A stretch of 64,000 bases of DNA from Jiangella alkaliphila (GCF_900105925.1 NZ_LT629791.1:4620001-4684000), one strand, 5' to 3'; numbered from the stretch's first letter, positions 1 through 9,151 are shown. The notes: generated by a model from the sequence alone, not told the origin. Made by a program: numbers and translations.

Positions 1-630
1 GGTCCCCGGCCGGCTCGTGGTCCGCCGTATCCCCGATCTCAACCCCCGCAACAGCGAAGGCCAGGACACGTTGTTCGATTCCTGGCGCTTCCACGCCTTC
101 TTCACCACCACCGACACCACCGAGATGGACACCGTCGCCGCGGACCAGACCCACCGGGCCCACGCGGTCATCGAGAACGTCCACGCCGACCTCAAGGCCT
201 CCGCGCTGGCCCACCTGCCCTCCGGGGTGTTCAACGCCAACGCGGCCTGGCTCGTCTGCGCGGTCATGGCGTTCAACCTCACCCGCGCCGCCGCGACCCT
301 GACCAAGACCCCCACTCTGACCAGGGCGACCACCGCGACGATCCGCCGCAAACTCATCACCGTCCCCGCCCGGATCGCCACCTCCGCCCGGCGTCTGACC
401 CTGCACCTGCCGACCAACTGGCCCTGGCAGACCGCGTGGTCCACGCTCTACAACGCCCTCTTCCCCCGGCCCGCCACGACACACACCTGACCACCAGCCC
501 CCGCCGGCACGAGAAGGAACCCCAGTGGAAAGCCGGGCAGACCGGCAACTCACTCACACCCAACGTGATCACAACCACCTCGCCTGAAACCAGACGACGT
601 CACCAAGCTGGTCGGTGGATCGAGGCTTAG
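1..630 (+). mobile_element. 3' end of an IS1380-family insertion sequence
   Basis: The window opens inside an insertion sequence. It holds the C-terminal part of an IS1380-type transposase, then about 140 bp without a gene. The probable right terminus is near 612-630, where GGTGGATCGAGGCTTAGG looks like the IS1380 ends I know from actinomycetes. The left end lies outside the window, so neither the paired inverted repeat nor the target duplication can be checked. From 631 to 772 there is no gene. A weak dyad (CAAGTCC near 650, GGACTTG near 694) may terminate the gene ending at 773. Confidence 0.7.
2..490 (+). CDS. IS1380-family transposase, C-terminal part (5' truncated by window edge)
   Basis: This is the C-terminal 162 residues of a DDE transposase. 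The frame is open to the window edge, so the start is missing because of the cut and not because of decay. Visible family features are a VRRIPDLNP segment, the WRFHAF strand, ADQTHRAHAVIENVHADLK (a probable region of the last catalytic acidic residue), LPSGVFNANAAWL, and the usual basic end with LPTNWPW. These match the C-terminus of IS1380 transposases common in actinomycetes. No frameshift is seen in the visible part, so the element may be intact upstream. Confidence 0.85.
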   Translation, partial: VPGRLVVRRIPDLNPRNSEGQDTLFDSWRFHAFFTTTDTTEMDTVAADQTHRAHAVIENVHADLKASALAHLPSGVFNANAAWLVCAVMAFNLTRAAATLTKTPTLTRATTATIRRKLITVPARIATSARRLTLHLPTNWPWQTAWSTLYNALFPRPATTHT

Positions 631-772
631 GCCGCGTGCGCGCGGGTCAAGTCCAAGCCCCCGGCCACAGCGAGCGCCGACCGCAGAGGCGCGGACTTGA
701 GGCGCGAGTGCGCGGCTAAGAGAATGGGCAGCAGGGGGACGCCCAACTCGGCAAACCCCCGCCGAACTGGCG

Positions 773-1882
773 TCACTCGGCCGGCATCACCCGCACCTCG
801 GCCGCGTCGACGTCGCCCACCGGCAGCGCGAACTCCAGCAGCTCCCGCCCCTCCGCCTCGACGTCCGCGACCTCCGAGGCCGACAGGGGCCGGTACGGCG
901 TGACCGTCAGCACGGCGTCCTCGAGCCGCCACCAGCCGGCCACCTCGCCGTCGACCAGCAAGGCGTGCGGCACGACGCCGTTGCGGCGGTTCATGCGCTT
1001 GCGGTTGACGTCGTCGATGACGCGGGTGCGGTCGGCGTGGGAGCGCAGCACGTTGTCGAAGTCGGGCAGGAAGCGGACCGGCGCCGGAACGTCGGCGTCA
1101 GGGCGGGGCGCGTCGGGGAGGTCGAACAGCTCGCGGCCGGTCTCGTCGCGGAACACCCGCAGCGACGGGCGCAGCTCGTCGACGACGGCGCGCAGCCGGG
1201 TCAGGCCGCACCACGTCTGTAGGTCGGCGACCGACGCCGGGCCGAAGGCGCCCAGATAGCGCCGCACGAACATGTCCGGCGACGGCGCCGCCAGCGGCCG
1301 GTCGAGCCAGCGCTCGACCGTGGTCAGCCGGGTCTGCCCGCTCTGCCCCCACACGGCCCGCGGCGGTACCTGGACCAGCACCAGCAGGGCCCGCGCCACG
1401 TGCGCCAGGTGCGCGGCGCCCACGGACGGCCACGACGGCGCGAGCAGCGCGCCCAGCTCGGCCATGGTGCGCGGCTCGGCGTCGACCAGCTCGCGCGCGG
1501 CCGCGGCCACCGCCTCGACGTCGACGCCCGCGAGCGGCTTGGCGTGCTCGGCGTTGGTGCGAAGGTCGGCGACGTAGAGCGGCTGCACCCACGGCCGCAG
1601 GGTCAACGCGTCGGGCACGGACAGAAGATGGATGGTGCCGCGCTGGGCCGCGATGCGCACCACCGTGCGGTCGAGCAGCAGCCGGGCCAGCAGCTCGGGC
1701 CGGAACCCGCGCAGCCGCGACCACAGCTGGTAGTACGGCGAGAACGGCTGCTGCGCCTGCAGGCCGCCCAGGTGCTCGACGGTGGCGAGCACGGAGCGGT
1801 CGGCACGATCGGCGCGGTCGAGCAGCAGCTGCCGGGCCAGGGTGGCGCGGTTCAGCTGGCGGCGGGTCAGCACGTCGGACAT
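773..1882 (-). CDS. winged-helix DNA-binding domain protein (DUF1006/HTH_42 family)
   Basis: Protein of 369 aa starting MSDVLTRRQLNRATLARQ. It has the pattern of the actinobacterial winged-helix family once called DUF1006: an N-terminal LGGLQAQ segment, then VRIAAQRGTIHLL near residues 90-105, an AYLG-like segment (RRYLGAFGPAS), and a C-terminal RFLPDFDNVL plus VDGEVAGWWR. Family members include DNA glycosylases of the AlkX/AlkZ type and uncharacterised proteins, so DNA binding or lesion processing is likely but not proven. The open frame continues far upstream, but the ATG at 1882 is the family's normal start. It is divergent from the amidohydrolase with 60 bp between the starts. Confidence 0.8.
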   Translation of the reverse strand: MSDVLTRRQLNRATLARQLLLDRADRADRSVLATVEHLGGLQAQQPFSPYYQLWSRLRGFRPELLARLLLDRTVVRIAAQRGTIHLLSVPDALTLRPWVQPLYVADLRTNAEHAKPLAGVDVEAVAAAARELVDAEPRTMAELGALLAPSWPSVGAAHLAHVARALLVLVQVPPRAVWGQSGQTRLTTVERWLDRPLAAPSPDMFVRRYLGAFGPASVADLQTWCGLTRLRAVVDELRPSLRVFRDETGRELFDLPDAPRPDADVPAPVRFLPDFDNVLRSHADRTRVIDDVNRKRMNRRNGVVPHALLVDGEVAGWWRLEDAVLTVTPYRPLSASEVADVEAEGRELLEFALPVGDVDAAEVRVMPAE

Positions 1883-1942
1883 GGCCCTAGCCTCTCGCGA
1901 CCCACCGACAACGTCGCACCGGTCGAAGTGCAGAATCGCCGG

Positions 1943-3532
1943 GTGACGACGACGCTCTACCGCAACGGACGCATCCACAGCCCCGCCGACCCGTTCGCGA
2001 CCGCGATGCTGGTGGTCGACGACACGGTCGCCTGGGTGGGCCCCGAGGGCGCCGCGAGAACCCATCTGGACGCGGCCGACGAGGTCGTCGACCTGGAGGA
2101 CGCGCTGGTCGCGCCCGCGTTCGTCGACGCGCACGTGCACCTGACGGAGACCGGGCTGGCCCGCGACGGCCTCGACCTGGCGGGGACGGCGAGCCGGGCG
2201 GCGGTGCTGGACCTGGTGGCGAAGCGGGCGAAGGAGCGCCCCGGCGAGGCGATCCTCGGCTTCGGCTGGGAGGAGGACGGCTGGCCCGACGGCGGCGCGC
2301 CGACCCCGGACGAGCTGGACCGCGCCGCCGGCCACACCGCCGTCTACCTGGCCCGGCGCGACGTCCACACCGCCGCGGTGTCCGGCACGCTGCTGGCCGC
2401 CGACCGCTCCATCGCCCGCGCCGACGGCTACGACGACGGCCTGGTCCGCCGCGACGCCCACCACCGGGCCCGCCAGGCGGCCCGGTCCGCCGTCCCGGCG
2501 AGGAGGATGGCCGAGCTGCGCGAGGAGGCGCTGCGGCATGCCGCGTCGCTGGGCATCGGCGCGGTGCACGAGATCGGCGCGCCGCAGATCAGCGACTCCG
2601 CCGACTTCACCGCGGTCCTCGCGCTCGGCGCCGACCCGGAGCTGCCGGACGTCATCGGTTACTGGGGCGCTCGCGGCGCCGCGCAGGCCCAGGCCCTGGG
2701 TGCGGCTGGCGCGGCCGGCGACCTCAACGTCGACGGCTCGATCGGCTCGCGCAGCGCCCGGCTGTCCTCGCCGTACACCGACGCGCCGGACGAGCGCGGC
2801 CGGCTCTACCTCGACGCCGGCGCCGCCGCCGAGCACGTCGTCGCCTGCACCCGGGCCGGCATCCAGGCCGGCTTCCACTGCATCGGCGACGAGGCGGTCC
2901 GGGTCGCCGTCGAGGCCGTCGCGGCCGCCGCCGAGGTCTGCGGGCTGGCCGCCGTCGTCGGGTCGCGGCACCGGCTGGAGCACGTCGAGATGATCGACGA
3001 TCTCCTGATCGCGTCGATGGCCCGGCTCGGCGTCGCGGCCAGCGTGCAGCCGGCCTTCGACGCGCTGTGGGGCGGCCCGGACGGCCTGTACGTCGAGCGG
3101 CTGGGCCCGGACCGCGGCATCGCGCTGAACCCGTTCGCCGCCATGGCCCGGGCCGGCGTGCTGCTCGCCTTCGGGTCCGACTCGCCGGTGACGCCGCTGG
3201 CCGGGTGGGAGACGGTGCGCGCGGCGTCGCAGCACCGGACGGCGGCCCAGCGGATCAGCGCGCGGGCGGCGTTCTCGGCGGCGACGCGGGGCGGCTGGCG
3301 GGCCGCGCGGGTCGAGGACGCCGGCGTGCTGGCGCCCGGCATGCGCGCGTCGTTCGCCGTGTGGGAGGTGCCGTACGAGCTGGTCGTCCAGGCGCCGGAC
3401 GCGCGGGTCGCGGCCTGGTCGACCGACCCGCGGGCGGGCGTGCCGGGGCTGCCGGACCTGTCGCCGGACGTGCCGCTGCCGCCCTGCCTGCGGACGGTCG
3501 CGCGCGGCCGGACGGTGTACGCGGCCGGGTGA
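1943..3532 (+). CDS. amidohydrolase family 3 protein (YtcJ-like)
   Basis: Metal-dependent hydrolase of 529 aa in the amidohydrolase superfamily, YtcJ-like branch. The GTG at 1943 starts a short beta-sandwich strand (VTTTLYRNGRIHSP). It is followed by FVDAHVHL with metal ligands H64 and H66, a central FHCIGDEAV histidine strand, RHRLEHVEM, and the C-terminal catalytic FGSDSPVTP. A hexamer CAGAAT lies about 6 nt before the GTG, so a leaderless transcript is possible. The substrate is unknown; family members act on amides, lactams or similar compounds. Its stop lies 88 bp before coxM, on the same strand, but a promoter sits in that gap. Confidence 0.85.
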   Translation: MTTTLYRNGRIHSPADPFATAMLVVDDTVAWVGPEGAARTHLDAADEVVDLEDALVAPAFVDAHVHLTETGLARDGLDLAGTASRAAVLDLVAKRAKERPGEAILGFGWEEDGWPDGGAPTPDELDRAAGHTAVYLARRDVHTAAVSGTLLAADRSIARADGYDDGLVRRDAHHRARQAARSAVPARRMAELREEALRHAASLGIGAVHEIGAPQISDSADFTAVLALGADPELPDVIGYWGARGAAQAQALGAAGAAGDLNVDGSIGSRSARLSSPYTDAPDERGRLYLDAGAAAEHVVACTRAGIQAGFHCIGDEAVRVAVEAVAAAAEVCGLAAVVGSRHRLEHVEMIDDLLIASMARLGVAASVQPAFDALWGGPDGLYVERLGPDRGIALNPFAAMARAGVLLAFGSDSPVTPLAGWETVRAASQHRTAAQRISARAAFSAATRGGWRAARVEDAGVLAPGMRASFAVWEVPYELVVQAPDARVAAWSTDPRAGVPGLPDLSPDVPLPPCLRTVARGRTVYAAG

Positions 3533-3556
3533 GTTAAGCGATCGATTAGGTCGCCG

Positions 3557-3596
3557 TTGACAACCGTGGCCCCCGGGCGTGTGCTGATCACAGCAC
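3557..3596 (+). promoter_or_regulatory. predicted cox operon promoter with an overlapping inverted repeat
   Basis: A consensus -35 TTGACA at 3557-3562 is followed after 17 nt by a weak -10 (TGTGCT, 3580-3585). An inverted repeat, GTGCTG-ATCA-CAGCAC (3581-3596), covers the -10 and the probable start point, the place for a repressor or pause site. The coxM ribosome binding site AAGGGGGG follows at about 3606. The regulator is unknown; the LysR gene at the far end of the operon is one candidate. Confidence 0.5.
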
Positions 3597-3620
3597 GCAC
3601 ACGACAAGGGGGGTCTGAGC

Positions 3621-4502
3621 ATGCAGGTACCCGCGCCGTTCGAGTACGAGCGAGCCACCAGCGTCGACCACGCGATCGGCCTGCTGGAGCGTCTGGGCAG
3701 CAGCGCCCGGCTGGTGGCGGGCGGGCACAGCCTGCTGCCGATGATGAAGCTGCGGCTGGCCAATTTCGAATACCTCATCGACATCAACGGCCTGCGTGAC
3801 GAGCTCGGCTACCTCCGGATCGGCTCCGGCGAGATCCGGATCGGCGCGCTGACGCGGCACGGCGAGCTGCTCGAGTCCGACGAGCTGGCGGCGGCGTTCC
3901 CGATCTTCCGCGACGCCGAGCGGGTCATCGCCGACCCGGTCGTGCGCAACTGGGGGACGCTCGGCGGGTCGCTGTGCCAGGCCGACCCGTCGGAGGACCT
4001 GTCGGCGGTCTGCACGACGCTCGACGCGCGCTGCGTCATCCGTGGCCCGCGCGGCGAGCGGATCGTGCCGATGACGGAGTTCCACCACGGGCCGTACGAG
4101 ACCGCCGTCGGCGACGGCGAGATCCTCACCGAGATCCGGTTCCCGGTCCGCCCGCGCGGCGGCAGCGCGTTCGAGAAGGTCGAGCGGCGGGCCGGCGACT
4201 GGGCGGTCGTGTCCGCCGGGGCCGCCGTCTGGCTGGACGAGAACGGGCGCATCACCGACGCGCGGGTCGGCCTGGCCGCCGTCGGGCCCAACACGACGGC
4301 GCTGCCCGCGGTCGCCGCCGCGCTGCGCGGCCGCGAGCCGTCCGAGCGGCTGTACGAAGCGGCGGCCAGCATCGCCGCCCGTGGCTGCCGTCCGGACACC
4401 GACATGCGCGGCAGCGTCGAGTACAAGCGGCACCTCGCCGGCGAGCTGACGAAGCGGGCGCTGCGCCGGTCGGTCGAGCGCGCGCTGGAGAGGAGGAGTT
4501 GA
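3621..4502 (+). CDS. coxM: aerobic carbon monoxide dehydrogenase, medium (FAD) subunit
   Basis: FAD-binding subunit, 293 aa, that passes electrons from the iron-sulfur subunit towards the respiratory chain. The two flavin-contact motifs of the CoxM/XdhB fold are present: AGGHSLLPMMKLRLA near residue 33 and TLGGSLCQADPSED near residue 114. The length matches CoxM (about 290). The ATG follows a strong purine-rich ribosome binding site. It is the first gene of the operon; the medium-small-large order is the order of form I CO dehydrogenases, while form II operons run small-large-medium. Confidence 0.93.
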   Translation: MQVPAPFEYERATSVDHAIGLLERLGSSARLVAGGHSLLPMMKLRLANFEYLIDINGLRDELGYLRIGSGEIRIGALTRHGELLESDELAAAFPIFRDAERVIADPVVRNWGTLGGSLCQADPSEDLSAVCTTLDARCVIRGPRGERIVPMTEFHHGPYETAVGDGEILTEIRFPVRPRGGSAFEKVERRAGDWAVVSAGAAVWLDENGRITDARVGLAAVGPNTTALPAVAAALRGREPSERLYEAAASIAARGCRPDTDMRGSVEYKRHLAGELTKRALRRSVERALERRS

Positions 4503-4503
4503 C

Positions 4504-4977
4504 ATGCAGGTCTCGTTGACGGTGAACGGCGAGGAGGTCGTCCGCGAGATCGAGGCGCGGCTGCTGCTGGTGCACTTCCTGCGCGACGTGCTCGGGCTGA
4601 CGGGCACGCACTGGGGCTGCGACACCAGCAACTGCGGCACCTGCGTCGTCTGGCTGGACGGCCGGCCGGTGAAGTCGTGCACCGTGCTGACGGCGATGGC
4701 CGGCGGCCACGAGGTCCGCACCGTCGAGGACCTGGCCCGCAACGGCGAGCTCGACCCCGTCCAGCGCGGCTTCATCGAGTGCCACGGCCTGCAGTGCGGC
4801 TTCTGCACCCCCGGCATGATGATGACGGCACGCGCCCTGCTCGACGCGAACCCGGACCCGACGCCGGACGAGATCCGCACCGCCATCAGCGGGCAGATCT
4901 GCCGCTGCACCGGCTACGCCACCATCGTCCGCTCGGTCCGCTGGGCCGCCGCGTACGAGGCCGGAGGTGCACCGTGA
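4504..4977 (+). CDS. coxS: aerobic carbon monoxide dehydrogenase, small (2Fe-2S) subunit
   Basis: Protein of 157 aa with two [2Fe-2S] domains. The N-terminal plant-ferredoxin-type cluster uses the cysteines in GCDTSNCGTC and the following KSC. The C-terminal helical domain carries CGFC and CRC (GQICRCTGY). The start ATG is one base after the coxM stop and its ribosome binding site (GGAGG) lies inside the end of coxM, so translation is probably coupled. It shuttles electrons between the molybdenum-copper site of CoxL and the FAD of CoxM. Confidence 0.95.
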   Translation: MQVSLTVNGEEVVREIEARLLLVHFLRDVLGLTGTHWGCDTSNCGTCVVWLDGRPVKSCTVLTAMAGGHEVRTVEDLARNGELDPVQRGFIECHGLQCGFCTPGMMMTARALLDANPDPTPDEIRTAISGQICRCTGYATIVRSVRWAAAYEAGGAP

Positions 4978-7364
4978 CCACCGTCGGCCGCAAGCCGGCC
5001 GGTTTCGAGGACAACGACCAGCACCCGGTCGGCCACGGCCGCATGCTGCGCAAGGAGGACCCGCGGTTCGTCCGCGGCCGCGGACGCTACGTCGACGACG
5101 TCCAGCTGCCGGGCATGCTGCACCTGGCCATCCTGAGGGCGCCGGTCGCACACGCGAAGCTGGTCAGCATCGACACCACCGCGGCCGAGGCGCACCCGAA
5201 GGTGAAGGCCGTCGTCACCGGCGCGACGCTGGAGACGCTGAGCCTGGCCTGGATGCCGACGCTGTCCAACGACGTCCAGGCCGTCCTGGTCACGGACAAG
5301 GTGCGGTTCCAGGGACAGGAGGTCGCGTTCGTCGTCGCCGAGGACCGCTACGCCGCCCGCGACGCGCTGGAGCTGATCGACGTCGAGTACGACGTCCTCG
5401 ATCCGGTCGTCGACGTCCGCCGCGCCCTCGCGAAGGGCGCCCCGGTCATCCGCGACGACCTCGACGGCAAGACCGACAACCACTGCTTCGACTGGGAGAC
5501 CGGCGACGCCGCGGCGACGGAGGCGGTGTTCGCGAAGGCCGACGTCGTCGTCAGCCAGGACATCGTGTACCCGCGGGTGCACCCGGCGCCGATGGAGACC
5601 TGCGGCGCGGTGGCCGACTTCGACCCGGTCGAGGGCCGCCTGACGCTGTGGTCGACGACTCAGGCGCCGCACGCGCACCGGACGCTGTACGCGCTCGTGG
5701 CCGGGCTGCCGGAGCACAAGATCCGGGTCATCGCGCCGGACATCGGCGGCGGGTTCGGCAACAAGGTCCCGATCTACCCCGGCTACGTGTGCGCGGTCGT
5801 CGGCTCGATCGTCACCGGCAAGCCGGTCAAGTGGATGGAGGACCGGTCGGAGAACCTGGTCAGCACCGGGTTCGCCCGCGACTACGTCATGCGCGGCGAG
5901 ATCGCGGCCACGCGCGACGGGCGCATCCTCGGCCTGCGCACCCACGTGCTGGCCGACCACGGCGCGTTCAACGGCACCGCCGCGCCGGTGAAATACCCGG
6001 CCGGGTTCTTCGGCGTGTTCACCGGCAGCTACGACCTCGAGGCCGCCTACTGCCACATGACCGCCGTCTACACGAACAAGGCGCCCGGCGGCGTCGCGTA
6101 CGCCTGCTCGTTCCGCATCACCGAGGCCGTCTACCTGGTCGAGCGGATCGTCGACTGCCTCGCCGCCGAGCTGGCGATGGACCCGGTCGAGCTGCGGCTG
6201 AAGAACTTCATCCGGCCCGAGCAGTTCCCGTACACGACGAAGACCGGCTGGGTGTACGACTCCGGCGACTACGAGCCGACCATGCGCAAGGCGATGGAGC
6301 TGGCCGGCTACGAGGACCTGCGCCGCGAGCAGGCGGAGAAGCGAGCTCGCGGCGAGCTGATGGGCATCGGCGTCTCGTTCTTCACCGAGGCCGTCGGCGC
6401 CGGGCCGCGCAAGCACATGGACATCCTCGGCCTGGGCATGGCCGACGGCTGCGAGCTGCGGGTGCACCCGACGGGGAAGGCGGTGGTCCGGCTCTCGGTG
6501 CAGTCGCAGGGGCAGGGGCACGAGACGACGTTCGCGCAGATCGTCGGCGAGGAGCTGGGCATTCCGCCGGCCGACGTCGACGTCGTCCACGGCGACACCG
6601 ACAACACACCGTTCGGCCTGGGCACGTACGGCAGCCGCTCCACGCCGGTCTCGGGCGCCGCGGCCGCGCTGGTGGCCCGGAAGGTCCGCGACAAGGCCCG
6701 CATCGTCGCGTCGGGCATGCTCGAGGTGTCCGCCGACGACCTCGTCTGGGAGAAGGGCTCCTTCCACGTCGCCGGCGACCCCAGCGCGGCCGTGACGATC
6801 CAGGACATCGCCATGCGGGCGCACGGCGGCGGCGACCTTCCCGACGGGTACGAGGGCGCGCTGGAGGCGCAGATCACCTACAACCCGCCGAACCTCACCT
6901 ACCCGCACGGCGCCTACATCTGCGTCGTCGACGTCGACCCGGGGACCGCGCAGGTGAAGGTGCGCCGGTTCGTCGCCGTCGACGACTGCGGCACCCGGAT
7001 CAACCCGATGATCATCGAGGGGCAGATCCACGGCGGGCTCACCGACGGCGTCGGCATGGCGCTGATGGAGATCATCGCGTTCGACGAGGACGGCAACTGC
7101 CTCGGCGGGTCGCTGATGGACTACCTGCTCCCGACCGCGATGGAGGTGCCCGACTGGGAGACCGGCTTCACCGTGACGCCGTCGCCGCACCACCCGATCG
7201 GCGCGAAGGGCGTGGGGGAGTCGGCGACGGTCGGCTCGCCGCCGGCCATCGTCAACGCCGTCGTCGACGCGCTCGCGCCGTTCGGTGTCCGGCACGCCGA
7301 CATGCCGCTGACGCCGTCGCGGGTGTGGGACGCCATGCGCGGCCAGGCGCGGCCGCCGATCTGA
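4974..7364 (+). CDS. coxL: aerobic carbon monoxide dehydrogenase, large (Mo/Cu) subunit, form I
   Basis: Catalytic subunit, 796 aa, oxidising CO to CO2 at a molybdenum-copper site. The active-site loop reads VAYACSFRITE, which fits the form I signature AYxCSFR. Cys378 corresponds to the copper-binding cysteine (Cys388 of Oligotropha CoxL); form II enzymes have AYRGAGR instead. The C-terminal GVGESATVGSPPA carries the catalytic glutamate, E749. A GGGFGNK loop for molybdopterin binding is also present. The GTG start overlaps the coxS stop by 4 nt. Motif and gene order together make a genuine CO dehydrogenase more likely than a general xanthine-oxidase relative. Confidence 0.95.
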   Translation: MTTVGRKPAGFEDNDQHPVGHGRMLRKEDPRFVRGRGRYVDDVQLPGMLHLAILRAPVAHAKLVSIDTTAAEAHPKVKAVVTGATLETLSLAWMPTLSNDVQAVLVTDKVRFQGQEVAFVVAEDRYAARDALELIDVEYDVLDPVVDVRRALAKGAPVIRDDLDGKTDNHCFDWETGDAAATEAVFAKADVVVSQDIVYPRVHPAPMETCGAVADFDPVEGRLTLWSTTQAPHAHRTLYALVAGLPEHKIRVIAPDIGGGFGNKVPIYPGYVCAVVGSIVTGKPVKWMEDRSENLVSTGFARDYVMRGEIAATRDGRILGLRTHVLADHGAFNGTAAPVKYPAGFFGVFTGSYDLEAAYCHMTAVYTNKAPGGVAYACSFRITEAVYLVERIVDCLAAELAMDPVELRLKNFIRPEQFPYTTKTGWVYDSGDYEPTMRKAMELAGYEDLRREQAEKRARGELMGIGVSFFTEAVGAGPRKHMDILGLGMADGCELRVHPTGKAVVRLSVQSQGQGHETTFAQIVGEELGIPPADVDVVHGDTDNTPFGLGTYGSRSTPVSGAAAALVARKVRDKARIVASGMLEVSADDLVWEKGSFHVAGDPSAAVTIQDIAMRAHGGGDLPDGYEGALEAQITYNPPNLTYPHGAYICVVDVDPGTAQVKVRRFVAVDDCGTRINPMIIEGQIHGGLTDGVGMALMEIIAFDEDGNCLGGSLMDYLLPTAMEVPDWETGFTVTPSPHHPIGAKGVGESATVGSPPAIVNAVVDALAPFGVRHADMPLTPSRVWDAMRGQARPPI

Positions 7365-7376
7365 GCCGGGGCAGCC

Positions 7377-8267
7377 GTGACACACACGATCGAGGACCGG
7401 GCCGGCGAGCTGCTCGCCGGCCGGGTCCCGTTCGTCCGCGCCACCGTGGTGCGGGCCCAGGTGCCGGCGTCGGCGCGGGCCGGCGACGACGCGATCATCC
7501 TGGCCGACGGCACCATCGAGGGGTTCGTCGGCGGCCAGTGCACCGAGAGCTCGGTGCGGGCGGCCGCGCTGGGCGCCATGCGCGACGGCGAGAGCGTGCT
7601 GCTGCGGGTGCTGCCGGAGGACGCGGGGCCGTTCCCGGACACGCCCGGCGCCCGCGTCGTCGTCAACCCGTGTCTGTCCGGGGGAGCCATGGAGATCTTC
7701 CTGCAGCCGCGGCTGCCGCGGCCGCTGGTGCACGTCGTGGGCCACTCGCCGATCGCGGCGGCGCTGGCCGAACTGGGCGAGCCGCTGGGGTTCGAGGTGG
7801 TCCGGGCCGGCACCGGGACACAGCCGCCGGCGACGCCGTCCGCGCTGGTCATCGCCACCCACGGCGGCGACGAACCGGCCGTCATCAGGGCCGCGCTGGA
7901 CGCCGGCGTCGGGTGGATCGGGCTGGTCGCGAGCCCGCGGCGAGGTGCCGGCGTGCTGGCGGAGCTGACGCTGACCGAGGCCGAGCGCGCCCGCGTCAGC
8001 ACGCCGGCCGGGCTGGACATCGGCGCGCGGACGGCGGCTGAGATCGCGCTGTCGATCCTCGCCGAGATCGTCCAGGAGGTGCGGGCCGGGCGGCTGGCCG
8101 TCCCGGACCGCGAGCCGGCGCGGGCCCCGCGGCTGGCCGTCGACCCGGTCTGCGGCATGACCGTCGCCGTCGGGCCGGACACCCCGCACCTGGTCCTCGA
8201 CGGCGCCGACGTGTGGTTCTGCGGGCCGGGCTGCCGCGACCGGTACGCGACGACGGCGGGGAGGTAG
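7377..8267 (+). CDS. XdhC/CoxF-like maturation protein with a C-terminal YHS domain
   Basis: Protein of 296 aa in two parts. Residues 1-230 are an XdhC-type protein: an N-terminal XdhC/CoxI domain with DGTIEGFVGGQCTESSV, and a Rossmann half with VHVVGHSPIAAAL and WIGLVASPRR. XdhC proteins bind or deliver sulfurated molybdenum cofactor. Residues 255-296 form a YHS domain (DPVCGM with C259, then FCGPGC with C282 and C286), a small metal-binding module known from copper-handling proteins. In Oligotropha the XdhC-like CoxF has been proposed to act in copper insertion into the Mo-S-Cu site; the fused YHS domain here would suit that role. The GTG start is 12 nt after coxL. Confidence 0.85.
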   Translation: MTHTIEDRAGELLAGRVPFVRATVVRAQVPASARAGDDAIILADGTIEGFVGGQCTESSVRAAALGAMRDGESVLLRVLPEDAGPFPDTPGARVVVNPCLSGGAMEIFLQPRLPRPLVHVVGHSPIAAALAELGEPLGFEVVRAGTGTQPPATPSALVIATHGGDEPAVIRAALDAGVGWIGLVASPRRGAGVLAELTLTEAERARVSTPAGLDIGARTAAEIALSILAEIVQEVRAGRLAVPDREPARAPRLAVDPVCGMTVAVGPDTPHLVLDGADVWFCGPGCRDRYATTAGR

Positions 8268-8270
8268 CGC

Positions 8271-9131
8271 TTGTTCGCCGACCCCGACGAGGTGCGCCGC
8301 CGGCTGGACCGCGTCGACTACCTGGTCGACGAGGGCACCGCCACCGCGATGTACTTTGCCGCCGAGCTCGGCCAGCCGCTGCTGCTGGAGGGCGAGCCCG
8401 GGGTCGGCAAGACGGCCGCCGCGAAGGCTCTGGCGCGGGTGCTGGGCGCCCGGCTGTTGCGGCTGCAGTGCTACGAGGGGCTGACCGCGGGCGAGGCGCT
8501 CTACGAGTGGAACTACCAGCGCCAGCTGCTGGCGATCAGACTGGCCGAGGCGCGGCACGAGCGGCTCACCGACGCCGACCTGTTCACCGAGGAGTTCCTG
8601 CTGGAGCGGCCGATCCTCGCCGCCGTCCGGGCGAACGGGCCGATCCCGCCGGTGCTGCTGATCGACGAGATCGACCGCGCCGACGACGAGTTCGAGGCGC
8701 TGCTGCTGGAGTTCCTCGGCGAGGCCTCGGTGACCATCCCCGAGCTGGGTACCTACACCGCCGCGCGCCCGCCCGTCGTGGTCCTGACGTCGAACCGCAG
8801 CCGCGAGCTGCACGACGCCCTGCGCCGCCGCTGCCTGTACCACTGGATCGACTTCCCGGAGCCGGAGCGGGCCGCGGAGATCCTGCGGCGGACGGTGCCG
8901 GCGGCGAGCGAGCCGCTGATCGGCTCCACCAGCCGGTTCATCGGCCGGGTCCGCGCCCTCGACCTGGACAAGGCACCCGGGATGGCCGAGACCATCGACT
9001 GGGTGGCCGCGTTGTCGTCGATCGGCGCGACGGACCTCGTCCGGGCCGATGCGGTCCGTACGCTGTCGGCCATCGCGAAGACCCCGGACGACCGCGGCGC
9101 CATCGCGGCGGCGTTCGAGGAGCTGGCGTGA
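8271..9131 (+). CDS. coxD: MoxR-type AAA+ ATPase, CO dehydrogenase maturation factor CoxD
   Basis: AAA+ ATPase of 286 aa. Walker A is GEPGVGKT (residues 41-48), Walker B VLLIDEID near residue 127, and sensor 1 is VVVLTSNRSRE. In Oligotropha, CoxD is needed to sulfurate the molybdenum and build the Mo-S-Cu cluster. MoxR ATPases usually work with a VWA partner, here CoxE. The start is a TTG at 8271; the ribosome binding site GGGGAGG overlaps the stop region of the XdhC-YHS gene three bases upstream. Confidence 0.92.
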   Translation: MFADPDEVRRRLDRVDYLVDEGTATAMYFAAELGQPLLLEGEPGVGKTAAAKALARVLGARLLRLQCYEGLTAGEALYEWNYQRQLLAIRLAEARHERLTDADLFTEEFLLERPILAAVRANGPIPPVLLIDEIDRADDEFEALLLEFLGEASVTIPELGTYTAARPPVVVLTSNRSRELHDALRRRCLYHWIDFPEPERAAEILRRTVPAASEPLIGSTSRFIGRVRALDLDKAPGMAETIDWVAALSSIGATDLVRADAVRTLSAIAKTPDDRGAIAAAFEELA

Positions 9132-9151
9132 ACCCGTGACAGGGAGGATCC

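Noticed and set aside
773-3787. A 1004-codon open frame on the minus strand
   Set aside because: Only its last third (773-1882) encodes a recognisable protein. The rest is antisense to the amidohydrolase, a common effect of high GC content.
4914-8843. A 1309-codon minus-strand frame opposite coxL
   Set aside because: It is low-complexity Arg/Gly/Asp-rich antisense of the cox genes, with no start signal or domain.
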